Of a DNA stretch of 14,410 bases, positions 6,878 to 14,338 are shown in pieces (the stretch's first letter is position 1; every line of letters begins with the position of its first letter). The notes under the pieces are model-generated. The model was not told where the DNA came from, ran no database searches, and saw only the letters and a program-made list of their open reading frames with translations. A program made the translations under genes and the position numbers. The stretch comes from an uncultured Spirochaetales bacterium (lineage in GTDB: Bacteria; Spirochaetota; Spirochaetia; Sphaerochaetales; Sphaerochaetaceae): positions 1-14,410 of the forward strand of contig CAKQJZ010000052.1 in NCBI GenBank assembly GCA_934247875.1, read 5' to 3'.

Positions 6878-7630
6878 ATGGCCTTAAAGCAGTTACAGGA
6901 GAACCTTTATCTGACAAAGCTATGTGACATGCTGAGAAGCATAGAGAAAGATGAGAGTGCTCAATTGGATAAAGCAGCTGAGTCATCATATGCTTCTATC
7001 AAGAATGGCGGCTTAATTCATGTATTCTCTACAGGGCACTCTCACATGATTGTTGAAGAGATGTTCTATAGAACTGGAGGCCTGATTCCAATAAACCCTA
7101 TACTCTCAGACGAGCTGATGCTGCACACAGGCGCAATAACAAGCACTAAGATGGAGAGAGTAAGCGGGAAAGCAGCAGAAATACTCAAAAACGAGGATTT
7201 AAGACGAGGAGATACGATAATCATCTCTTCAAATACAGGAATAAACACAGTTCCTATTGAGGCAGCGCTTTATGCAAAAGAAAAGGGCCTCACTGTCATA
7301 GCTGTGACTTCAAAGAAGATTTCAGAGACACTTACATCTCGCTCCCCTTCAGGGAAAAGACTCTTTGAAGTAAGCGACATAGTAATCGACAACCACTCAC
7401 CTAAAGGCGATGGGCTTTTGGTGATTCCAGATACAAACAAGATAACTGGCGGCGCATCAACATTCGCAAGTCTATTCATTGCGCAGCGCATAGTGCTCAA
7501 AATAGAGAATCTATTTCTCAAAAATGGAGAAATGCCTCCTATACTATTGTCAGCAAACCTTCCAGGTGGAGATGAATACAATGAAGAGGCTATCAAGGCC
7601 TATAAAGATAGGATTAAAGCCCTGAGATAA
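6878..7630 (+). CDS. SIS-domain protein, UPF0309-like (phosphosugar-binding), paralog 1
   Basis: This 250-residue cytoplasmic protein has a single sugar-isomerase (SIS) fold of the UPF0309/SIS_2 kind. Signature segments are HVFSTGHSHMIVEEMFYRTGG (about 48-68), ISSNTGINTVPIEAA (116-130, the phosphosugar-binding Ser/Thr loop), and SRSPSGKRLFEVSDIVIDN (154-172). A C-terminal acidic stretch carries NLPGGDEYNEEA. Related SIS enzymes isomerise amino-sugar phosphates or cleave N-acetylmuramate-6-phosphate (MurQ), but the reaction of this subfamily has not been established. The start is fixed by AAAGGAGG at 6865-6872. The gene abuts a BadF/NagK-type kinase, and a second SIS paralog lies after that, so action on the kinase product is likely. 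Confidence 0.88.
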   Translation: MALKQLQENLYLTKLCDMLRSIEKDESAQLDKAAESSYASIKNGGLIHVFSTGHSHMIVEEMFYRTGGLIPINPILSDELMLHTGAITSTKMERVSGKAAEILKNEDLRRGDTIIISSNTGINTVPIEAALYAKEKGLTVIAVTSKKISETLTSRSPSGKRLFEVSDIVIDNHSPKGDGLLVIPDTNKITGGASTFASLFIAQRIVLKIENLFLKNGEMPPILLSANLPGGDEYNEEAIKAYKDRIKALR

Positions 7631-7639
7631 GGAGGATCA

Positions 7640-8593
7640 ATGTTTTTAGTTTGTGATGGAGGTGGAACAAAAACAGATTTCCTTATCTTCTCCTCAACTG
7701 GTTTTGTCTACGCTTTTGCAGAAAAAGATGGAACAAATGCAATATTCATTGATAGTGATGAAGCCTCTAGTAGAGTTATAGCGGGCATTGAAGAGTGCCT
7801 CAAAAAAGCAGATCTTGATATCTCAGACATCGAGAAAATAGGACTCTTCATTCCAGGCTTCTCTTCAAGCATCGAAAAAGTTAAAAGCCACTTCAAGCGG
7901 GATGATATCATACTCAATCCAGATGAGAAGAGCGCATTCTATGCCTCTTTAGGCTCTCCTTATGGAATAGCAGTCCTAAGTGGAACTGGCTCATTTGCAT
8001 ATGGTAAAGACTATGATGGAAACACAGCAGAAGCAGGTGGCTGGGGACCTTTATTTGGAGACGAAGGCAGTGGCTATCATATAGGCATACTATGCTTAAA
8101 GAGTCTAGCAAGAATACATGATGAGAAGCTTGGAGGTACTATCCTTGAAGAAGTCGCATTAAGAGACTTGGAGATTGAGAGAATAACAGATCTAAGAAAA
8201 AGAGCTTATAAGAAGGACTTTGATAGAAGAAAGATTGCTTCTTTAACATACACAGTAAAAGAGTGCGCAGAAAAAGGTGATAAGCTAGCACTTCAGATTT
8301 TAGATGAAGCAGCAGCTGCTCTTGCTGACTTAGCATATGAAGTATCATCTGATCTTTCTTTTGCCCCGCTTCCTGTTGCGCTTGTAGGCGGAACTAGGAA
8401 TATCGGAGAACTATTTACAAATAGAGTCAAAGCAGAAATCGAGCAAAAAGCGCCGAACTTAAAGTTCCAGGAAGGCCTGTATTCACCGATAACTGGTGCT
8501 GCTCTTTGCTTGATGCATGAATATTTGGGTTTGGATATAACAAAAGACATAGCTGAAAATATTGAGAACAAAAGGAAGAGAGCAAAATGCTAA
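7640..8593 (+). CDS. N-acetylglucosamine kinase-like protein (BadF/BadG/BcrA/BcrD ATPase family)
   Basis: This 317-residue ASKHA-fold sugar kinase is of the NAGK type. The phosphate-1 loop is CDGGGTKTDF at residues 5-14, the phosphate-2 motif is SGTGSFAYG at 114-122, and GGWGPLFGDEGSG follows at 133-145. The last is characteristic of GlcNAc/MurNAc kinases. The adenosine region is GGTRNIGELF. The catalytic-base region, usually NDAxxAL, reads NPDEKSAFY (93-101), so Asp95 is the best candidate but the motif is unusual. The likely reaction is ATP-dependent phosphorylation of an N-acylated hexosamine or similar sugar in the cytoplasm. AAGGAGG overlaps the upstream stop with only 4 bases to the ATG. 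The gene overlaps SIS paralog 2 by 7 bases, indicating a coupled operon. The sugar specificity is inferred, not proven. Confidence 0.88.
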   Translation: MFLVCDGGGTKTDFLIFSSTGFVYAFAEKDGTNAIFIDSDEASSRVIAGIEECLKKADLDISDIEKIGLFIPGFSSSIEKVKSHFKRDDIILNPDEKSAFYASLGSPYGIAVLSGTGSFAYGKDYDGNTAEAGGWGPLFGDEGSGYHIGILCLKSLARIHDEKLGGTILEEVALRDLEIERITDLRKRAYKKDFDRRKIASLTYTVKECAEKGDKLALQILDEAAAALADLAYEVSSDLSFAPLPVALVGGTRNIGELFTNRVKAEIEQKAPNLKFQEGLYSPITGAALCLMHEYLGLDITKDIAENIENKRKRAKC

Positions 8594-9327
8594 TGGATTC
8601 ATATTTCAAAGAAATGAAAGGTGTTCTTGAAAAGATAGAGAACACACAAAGAAAGACAATACTAAAAGCAGCTGATGCAATTGCTGAACGCCTCGCTAAT
8701 GGAAATGCATGGCATATCATGGACACTGGGCATATGCTGATGTTCGAAGGTGTTGGAAGAACTGGTGGAATGATGGCACTGAAGCCTATCAAAATCACTT
8801 GTGAAATCCAGAATCCTGTAAGATACCGCCCATCAAAAGCCAGAGGCATTATAGGCTACGATGGAATACCAGGCTTTGCTGACTATATTCTTGGCAGAGC
8901 TAATATACTCGAAGGTGATATCATAATGATTGGCACTGTATCTGGGTACAACTACCTTCCTGTAGATCTTGCACTGAAAGCTAATGAGATGGGATGCCTG
9001 ACTATAGGAATCACATCTGTTGAATACTCATCACACTTAAAGAGCAAGCATCCAAGTGGCAAGCGCTTATTTGAAGCATGCACATACACACTCGATAACT
9101 GTACCAACTATGGAGACACTTTAGTTGACGTTCCAGAGCTTAACCAGAGAATGTGCCCAGCCTCCGGTATCGGAGCTAGCTACTTGATGTGGGCATTGCA
9201 GGCATCTGTTACTGAAAGCCTTATAAAGAGAGGACTGAAGCCAAGCATTTATATTTCAAATCATATGCCAGATGCACCACGTATCAATGGAGAGGCATTA
9301 GCTAACTATGAAAAATTCGGATACTAA
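8587..9327 (+). CDS. SIS-domain protein, UPF0309-like, paralog 2
   Basis: This 246-residue SIS-fold protein is homologous to the one at 6878 but diverged. Equivalent motifs are MDTGHMLMFEGVGRTGG (45-61), GTVSGYNYLPVDLAL (116-130) and SKHPSGKRLFEACTYTLDN (153-171). The phosphosugar loop uses Thr-Val-Ser-Gly instead of Ser-Asn-Thr-Gly, and His54/His56 of paralog 1 become Gly-His-Met. It also carries an extra segment around 84-98 (KARGIIGYDGIPGFA). The two proteins are therefore probably not redundant: different substrates or a heteromeric enzyme are possible. AAGGAAGAG at 8572-8580 suits the ATG at 8587 better than the in-frame ATG at 8593. Its 3' end overlaps the DUF6259-type gene by 20 bases. 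Confidence 0.86.
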   Translation: MLMDSYFKEMKGVLEKIENTQRKTILKAADAIAERLANGNAWHIMDTGHMLMFEGVGRTGGMMALKPIKITCEIQNPVRYRPSKARGIIGYDGIPGFADYILGRANILEGDIIMIGTVSGYNYLPVDLALKANEMGCLTIGITSVEYSSHLKSKHPSGKRLFEACTYTLDNCTNYGDTLVDVPELNQRMCPASGIGASYLMWALQASVTESLIKRGLKPSIYISNHMPDAPRINGEALANYEKFGY

Positions 9328-11335
9328 ATTATCAACAGAGAGAATAGAAGCTATATTCTCTCCAAAGTGCAATAACTTCATTTCCTTGGTAAACAAAGAA
9401 AGCGGAGAAGATTTGATAAAGACAGAGCCATTATTTCCTCTTGTCTCACTCTTTGGCTTAGAAGGCAAAGAGAAGAAAGAGCTTTTGCCATCTCAGCCAA
9501 TAGTAAATTGTGACTCTGCTACCCTTCTACTTAGATATGATTCATTTGGAGAAAGAGATATCAAGGCAGAAGTAAGAGTAAAAGCAATCGATGATAAGCT
9601 GATAATCTCAGCTGAGATTGAGAACAACAGCAGCTTAGATGTTGTTGAAATACTTATGCCACACATTGGAGGCATATATCTAGCTGAAGAAGACAAGATA
9701 GTATATCCACACCATGCTGGTGAGATTACAGCCAACCCACTTCTAGAATACGGGAAGAACAGAAAGGAATTCTGGAGAGCCGCATGTATTCCTCTCGAAT
9801 CCTATTACAGACGTGAGATCAATTACTGCGGTCTTGCTTCAATGAGCTGGATGTACTATTACAACCCCAATAATGGCTTATACATAGGCTCTCATGACAG
9901 CAGCTACCCTGTCACAGGTGTGATAGCTGAGACAAGCGGCGATGAAGATAATCCATGGCTTGCATTTGGCTTCAGAAAATACACAAGAATACATAAAGGC
10001 GAAAAGAGGATAAGCAAAGAGTATGTAATAGCTCTAAGCTCTAATGATTGGCACTATGGAGCTGAGATATACAGAGCATACATCTCCCCTTTCCTATCAT
10101 TTCAGCCTTCTCCTGCATTCCTCAAAGATGAAGTTGCACTCAATCAATGCTACAACTTCAAACGTACAGGCGTCATTGCCAATCGCTTCAAAGATATTCC
10201 AATGCTCTATGACAAAGGCGCAGAACTTGGCATTAGACATATGTTTATTGCATCCTGGAACAGAACAGGTTTCGATTCATTCTACCCTGAGTACTATCCA
10301 GATATGGAGCTTGGAAGCGCGATGGAGTTCAGAAGAGGCCTGGAGTATGTAAGAGAACATGGCGGCTTCTCAACACTCTATATCAATGCTCGTATTTTCG
10401 ATAAGAAATCGGATTTCCACTCATCTGTTGGAGAAAAGATGGCTATGCGAAATGAAAAAGGCGAAACATATGATGAAGAATATGGACCAGAGCATTTCAC
10501 AGTCAATTGCCCATCAGATGAACTATGGCGTGACTATCTGATAGACACAGCAGAGTTCAGCTACAAAGCATATGGCTGTGATGGCATATATCTTGATCAG
10601 CTTGCTTCAGCTGAGCCATTCCCATGCTACGCGGAAGGCCATACTCATGAAGATATCGGAGAGTTCAACCAAGGTTACTTATATGTTCTGAAAACACTTT
10701 TAGAGAGGATGAGAGCATACAATGAGAATGCATATCTCATGACAGAGAACATTGGAGATATCTACTCATCATACACATGGGGAAACCTGACATGGAATGG
10801 TGCTGATTATGATGAAAGCTACAATGTCTTCAAATATACATTCCCAGAGAAAGTACAAGTGAATATGGTAAATCCTCGTTCATGGGAAAAAGAAGAAGAC
10901 AGAGAAGAATGGTTCTATCATGATATGCATAGAGCAATCACTCTTGGCAGCATTCTCTGGATGGGCATCACTACAAAACTGAGAAAAGAAGATGGCTTCT
11001 ATAGAGACTATGCTGAGAAAATGCTCAAGTTCAGAACAGAACTTCAGCCGCTTTTGAGAGATGCTAGGTTCTTAGATGATCTCTGGCTAGATGAAGTTAG
11101 ACCAAAATGCTTTGGAACATGCTGGGAAGTTAATGAGAACAATGGCTTGATCCTTGCAGCATCTGAGCGCGAAGAGATAGTAAACTTCAGAGTAAGACCT
11201 GAAAGGCCTCTAGAATCAATAAGCGCAGAAACAGCTGAAGGCGAAGAACTTGAAATAATCAAAGAAGATGATGGATTCTCATTCTCGCTAACAAAACATC
11301 AGATAGTAAGAGTACTTATCAAATATAACAATTAG
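9308..11335 (+). CDS. DUF6259-type TIM-barrel protein, putative cytoplasmic glycosidase
   Basis: This 675-residue protein has no signal peptide. An N-terminal beta-sandwich-like region (1-265) resembles the accessory domain of clan-D-type glycosidases. A central barrel (270-555) matches the DUF6259 style: CPSDELWRDYLIDTA (401-415), GCDGIYLDQLASAEPFPCY (423-441) and AYLMTENIGDIY (475-486). A small C-terminal beta domain follows (about 600-675). Asp430 (YLDQ) and Glu480 (MTEN) sit where related retaining glycosidases place their nucleophile and acid/base, so they are the candidate catalytic pair (inference). It would cleave an imported glycoside in the cytoplasm. The start overlaps SIS2 by 20 bases, with GGAGAGG at 9289-9295 set 12 bases back. 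A hairpin follows. The DUF6259 assignment is from remembered motif style; specificity is unknown. Confidence 0.75.
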   Translation: MKNSDTKLSTERIEAIFSPKCNNFISLVNKESGEDLIKTEPLFPLVSLFGLEGKEKKELLPSQPIVNCDSATLLLRYDSFGERDIKAEVRVKAIDDKLIISAEIENNSSLDVVEILMPHIGGIYLAEEDKIVYPHHAGEITANPLLEYGKNRKEFWRAACIPLESYYRREINYCGLASMSWMYYYNPNNGLYIGSHDSSYPVTGVIAETSGDEDNPWLAFGFRKYTRIHKGEKRISKEYVIALSSNDWHYGAEIYRAYISPFLSFQPSPAFLKDEVALNQCYNFKRTGVIANRFKDIPMLYDKGAELGIRHMFIASWNRTGFDSFYPEYYPDMELGSAMEFRRGLEYVREHGGFSTLYINARIFDKKSDFHSSVGEKMAMRNEKGETYDEEYGPEHFTVNCPSDELWRDYLIDTAEFSYKAYGCDGIYLDQLASAEPFPCYAEGHTHEDIGEFNQGYLYVLKTLLERMRAYNENAYLMTENIGDIYSSYTWGNLTWNGADYDESYNVFKYTFPEKVQVNMVNPRSWEKEEDREEWFYHDMHRAITLGSILWMGITTKLRKEDGFYRDYAEKMLKFRTELQPLLRDARFLDDLWLDEVRPKCFGTCWEVNENNGLILAASEREEIVNFRVRPERPLESISAETAEGEELEIIKEDDGFSFSLTKHQIVRVLIKYNN

Positions 11336-11341
11336 CCTCCT

Positions 11342-11374
11342 GCTTCTCTTCCTTTCGGGGGAAGAGAAGCTTTA
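11342..11374 (+). terminator. Strong hairpin between the DUF6259-type and MBL genes
   Basis: GCTTCTCTTCC (11342-11352) and GGAAGAGAAGC (11360-11370) pair perfectly over 11 bp around a 7-base loop, followed by TTTAT. The T run is short, so it is probably a partial terminator or RNA-stability element that lowers expression of the MBL gene rather than ending the operon outright. No separate promoter is evident in the 48-base gap. Confidence 0.7.
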
Positions 11375-11389
11375 TCTAGGAAAATGAAG

Positions 11390-12118
11390 ATGAAACTGAC
11401 TGTATATGGAAATAATGCAACATGCCCAGAGAAAGATGGAGCTTGCTCAGCTTTCTTATTGGAATTCAATGACAAGAAGCTCCTACTCGATATGGGAGCA
11501 GCATCAAGTGCAAAAATCCAGTGTGATATAGACATCAAAGAGCTGGACGCAATCATAATATCACACATGCATTTTGATCATGTTGCAGACCTTTTCTGTG
11601 TCAAATATATGTTAGAAACAAGAAAAGCAAAAGGAGAAGAAATCAAGAGAATACCTCTATACACTCCTCCTCTTCCTGATTGGGCGAAAGCAGAACTTCT
11701 GACAAACGATGTATTTGAGCACTTCGTAATCAAAGACAATTCAATGGTCAATCTCTTTGGCGCAACAATCAGATTCAAGAAGATGGTTCACTTAATTGAA
11801 AACTATGCAATCAGAGTGGAATACAAAGACAAGATCTTTGTATATACAGGAGACACAGGAATGTTTCCTGGAATAGAAGAAATAGCAACAAATGCAAGTT
11901 TATTCTTATCTGAAGCAACTTTTACACATGATCAGAGTGCAGAAGAAAATCATCATCTAAGTGCTCTATCTGCAGCTCTCATAGCACAAAAAGCCAACGC
12001 ACATAAACTGCTGCTGACACATTTTCATAGCGAAGAGAAAGCTGAGATACTCAAAGAAGCCAAAGCAATATTCAACAACACAGAATTAAGTGTTATAGGG
12101 AAAAGCTATTATATCTAA
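11390..12118 (+). CDS. MBL-fold metallo-hydrolase (RNase Z-like/YhfI type)
   Basis: This 242-residue metallo-beta-lactamase-fold protein has the complete metal site: HMHFDH at residues 59-64, His134, Asp155 in YTGDTG, and His211 in LLLTHFH. The N-terminal VYGNNATCPEKDGACSAFLL is typical of small RNase Z-like hydrolases, though the RNase Z exosite arm is not obvious. It may be a phosphodiesterase or cyclic-phosphate hydrolase; the substrate is unknown. An in-frame ATG at 11384 is also possible, but AGGA at 11378-11381 is only 3 bases from it and better spaced for the ATG at 11390. The gene is last in the sugar locus, downstream of a strong hairpin, and converges on the regulator gene at 12115 with a 4-base overlap. 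A role in the sugar pathway is suggested by position alone. Confidence 0.85.
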   Translation: MKLTVYGNNATCPEKDGACSAFLLEFNDKKLLLDMGAASSAKIQCDIDIKELDAIIISHMHFDHVADLFCVKYMLETRKAKGEEIKRIPLYTPPLPDWAKAELLTNDVFEHFVIKDNSMVNLFGATIRFKKMVHLIENYAIRVEYKDKIFVYTGDTGMFPGIEEIATNASLFLSEATFTHDQSAEENHHLSALSAALIAQKANAHKLLLTHFHSEEKAEILKEAKAIFNNTELSVIGKSYYI

Positions 12119-12783
12119 ACAAAAGGTGCAACATCAGGCATAACATTATCCAGGATGCGTTTTAAACACCATTGGATTCTTGTTCTAGCCATATGTTCTG
12201 CCTTATCTGGATCTTTTTCCAGAATTGCACTTAATACAAATATACGTTCACGAGTTCCTACATCAGGATAAACAGGTATTATATGACAGACTTTATGAAG
12301 AGAATAAATCTTGCTCTGTATTGATATATACAGCTTAACAAGCATTTTATTAGGGCAATAATCAATGAAGAACCTCTTATAGTCGTTATCATTGATTTCA
12401 TCTAGTACTTTATGCCTTGCCTCTGCATCCTCTATAGTCATTGCAGCTTCATATTTGTCCAATAAACTCTTGACTGGTACTGTTGGAATACTAGGTGCAC
12501 ATAAAAGCCTAGCCATCATGCCTTCAACAGCTTCTCTTGTCTCATATAAATCTTTTAGCTGATTTAGATCAAAAGAAGAAACCATAGCCCCTAAATGAGG
12601 GGTTATGGTCACAATCATATCCTCAGAGAGTCTCTGAAGAGCTTCTCTGATTGGAGTACGGCTTATGCCGAGTTTATTGGAAAGCTCAGTCTCTGGAAGA
12701 GCCGTGCCAGGACTATATTCACCTGACTGAATAAGTTCTTTTATCTGATTATAAGCAATATCACTTAATTTACTTTTTGCCAT
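12115..12783 (-). CDS. GntR-family transcriptional regulator, FCD type
   Basis: This 222-residue regulator has an N-terminal winged helix-turn-helix (about 5-70: GTALPETELSNKLGISRTPIREAL recognition region) and an all-helical FCD effector domain (about 75-215). FCD domains usually carry a metal-binding Asp/His set that helps hold a carboxylate effector. Here the usual His positions appear as Lys or Arg (NDNDYKRFF, TRERIFV, ARTRIQW), so metal binding may be lost. The gene follows the ASL-family enzyme after 31 bases on the same strand, with no strong ribosome site of its own. It presumably controls that enzyme, with the lyase's substrate or product as effector (inference). Its stop interleaves with the stop of the convergent MBL gene. 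Confidence 0.87.
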   Translation of the reverse strand: MAKSKLSDIAYNQIKELIQSGEYSPGTALPETELSNKLGISRTPIREALQRLSEDMIVTITPHLGAMVSSFDLNQLKDLYETREAVEGMMARLLCAPSIPTVPVKSLLDKYEAAMTIEDAEARHKVLDEINDNDYKRFFIDYCPNKMLVKLYISIQSKIYSLHKVCHIIPVYPDVGTRERIFVLSAILEKDPDKAEHMARTRIQWCLKRILDNVMPDVAPFV

Positions 12784-12814
12784 ATAAAACCATTTAATTT
12801 ATTCTAACAGATTC

Positions 12815-14326
12815 CTACAATAAGGCAATCGTAGCCTTCCTCTCTTTATCAGATCTTTTCAGCAATTTCGACTGGGTATTATTCCAATTGATGTCAGCCT
12901 TGATCTTCTCTTCTGCATGCTTAAACTGCTCATCCATTGCAGAAGGAGCAACACCACCATATACAGTTCGAATTTTTACAAAGTGCTCAGGATCTAAGCT
13001 GCGAGCAATCTTATCATAATCACCTGTAAATTGATTGCCCATGACCTCTTCATATACAGAAGAGAACAAATCAGAGTCTACAGTCTTTAATGTTAATCCT
13101 TTCTTCTCAGCCTCTTTAACAAATCGAGATACAATCTGATGAGCTTTTCTAAAAGGAATATCGCACTCTCGTACAATAGTATCAGCCATCTCTGTCACTA
13201 CAGAAAAGCTTTCATAAGCTCTTTTCCTAAGCAATTCCTTATTGACTTCCATTGTAGCTACTACAGCATTGAATAGACGATAGTTAAGACTTAGAAGGTC
13301 AATTGCCTGCAAAAGAATAGGAACAATATCTTCATGATCTGAAATGTCACCATATGGTGATTTGAAATAGCCATCAAGAACAGAAGCTGATAGTCCTTTT
13401 ACAATAGAAAGAGAAGCGCGAAGATGCTCAAGTGCAATAGGATTTCTCTTCTGAGGCATGATAGAACTTGTAGATATATAACCATCAGCTAGTCTTAAGA
13501 TATCCATATCCTGAGTAGCCCAAGTTACCATATCAGTAACAACGCGCCCTAAATCAATAGCAGCATGCATAATAGCAGATGCAGTATCTGTATTGAAATC
13601 AATATTTCCAATTGCATCAAAAGAGTTCTCAATAACAGAAGAGAATCCTAATAGATCCGCAACACGGAATCTATCAATAGGAAAGCCTGATGTAGTGATA
13701 GCAGCTGCCCCCATAGGAGATTGATTGACTTTTTCATATGCAAAATGGAATCTATCTATATCTCTACCTAGTACATCAAATGCACCTAAGAAATAGTGAC
13801 CTAAAACACTAGGCTGAGCATGCTGTGCATGAGTAAAAGCTACAAATAAAGTATCCTTATGTTCTTCTGCAAACAATCTGACAGTATTGCGGACTTCAGT
13901 TACAAGTTCTATAAGAGCTAGAAGCTTCTCTCTTACAACCATATGATTCATGCATAGACTCATATCATTACGGCTTCTTGCAATATGTATATTTCCTGCT
14001 AGTCCATCTGTAAGCTTTATAAGATCATTCTCAATCTCAAAGAATAAGTCTTCAAATTCACCAGTGTATTCATGAGATTCATACTGGCTATAATCTAATC
14101 TTTCCAATGCTTCTGCTATAGTGTGGCCATCTTCTTTTGATACAATCCCCTGCTCTACTAGCATAATCAGCTGTGCCTCATTTAGAGCTAGCATTGGTTT
14201 AATCTTATTCTCTTTTGATTCTGCATAATCAGGTCTGAGCTCCATATCAACAAGAGCTTTTCCTGGATATTTCATACCTTCTGTTGCATATAGATTTGTT
14301 CTATATTCTTTTAAATTGTCATACAT
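12815..14326 (-). CDS. Argininosuccinate lyase (ArgH) family protein
   Basis: This 503-residue enzyme of the fumarase/aspartase superfamily belongs to the ASL branch, whose members are usually nearer 460 residues. Conserved regions are NIHIARSRNDMSL (112-124; canonical HTxRSRNDQV), FTHAQHAQPSVLGHY (164-178, with the likely base His166), and the flexible loop TSSIMPQKRNP (286-296) with the catalytic Ser. The family performs reversible elimination releasing fumarate. Automated naming would give argH. However, the Thr-to-Ile and Gln-to-Met changes near the RSRND motif, the SPMGAAAITTSGFPIDR segment, the absence of any other arg gene, and the co-directional FCD regulator suggest a substrate other than argininosuccinate. 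The start is set by AGGAGG 6 bases before the ATG at 14326; an upstream ATG at 14350 lacks a ribosome site. Confidence 0.87.
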   Translation of the reverse strand: MYDNLKEYRTNLYATEGMKYPGKALVDMELRPDYAESKENKIKPMLALNEAQLIMLVEQGIVSKEDGHTIAEALERLDYSQYESHEYTGEFEDLFFEIENDLIKLTDGLAGNIHIARSRNDMSLCMNHMVVREKLLALIELVTEVRNTVRLFAEEHKDTLFVAFTHAQHAQPSVLGHYFLGAFDVLGRDIDRFHFAYEKVNQSPMGAAAITTSGFPIDRFRVADLLGFSSVIENSFDAIGNIDFNTDTASAIMHAAIDLGRVVTDMVTWATQDMDILRLADGYISTSSIMPQKRNPIALEHLRASLSIVKGLSASVLDGYFKSPYGDISDHEDIVPILLQAIDLLSLNYRLFNAVVATMEVNKELLRKRAYESFSVVTEMADTIVRECDIPFRKAHQIVSRFVKEAEKKGLTLKTVDSDLFSSVYEEVMGNQFTGDYDKIARSLDPEHFVKIRTVYGGVAPSAMDEQFKHAEEKIKADINWNNTQSKLLKRSDKERKATIALL

Positions 14327-14332
14327 AATAAT

Positions 14333-14338
14333 CCTCCT
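14333..14338 (-). promoter_or_regulatory. Ribosome binding site of the ASL-family gene
   Basis: On the - strand AGGAGG is followed by 6 bases and the ATG at 14326. This decides against the longer ORF from 14350, which would place this site inside the coding region and add 8 residues not expected in the family. Confidence 0.85.

Noticed and set aside
8427..8849. Reverse ORF of 140 residues across the kinase/SIS2 junction
   Set aside because: It overlaps two well-supported genes on the other strand and shows no recognisable family features.
10044..10541. Forward ORFs of 102 and 60 residues inside the DUF6259-type gene
   Set aside because: They lie in another frame of a clear gene and have no ribosome site or family features.
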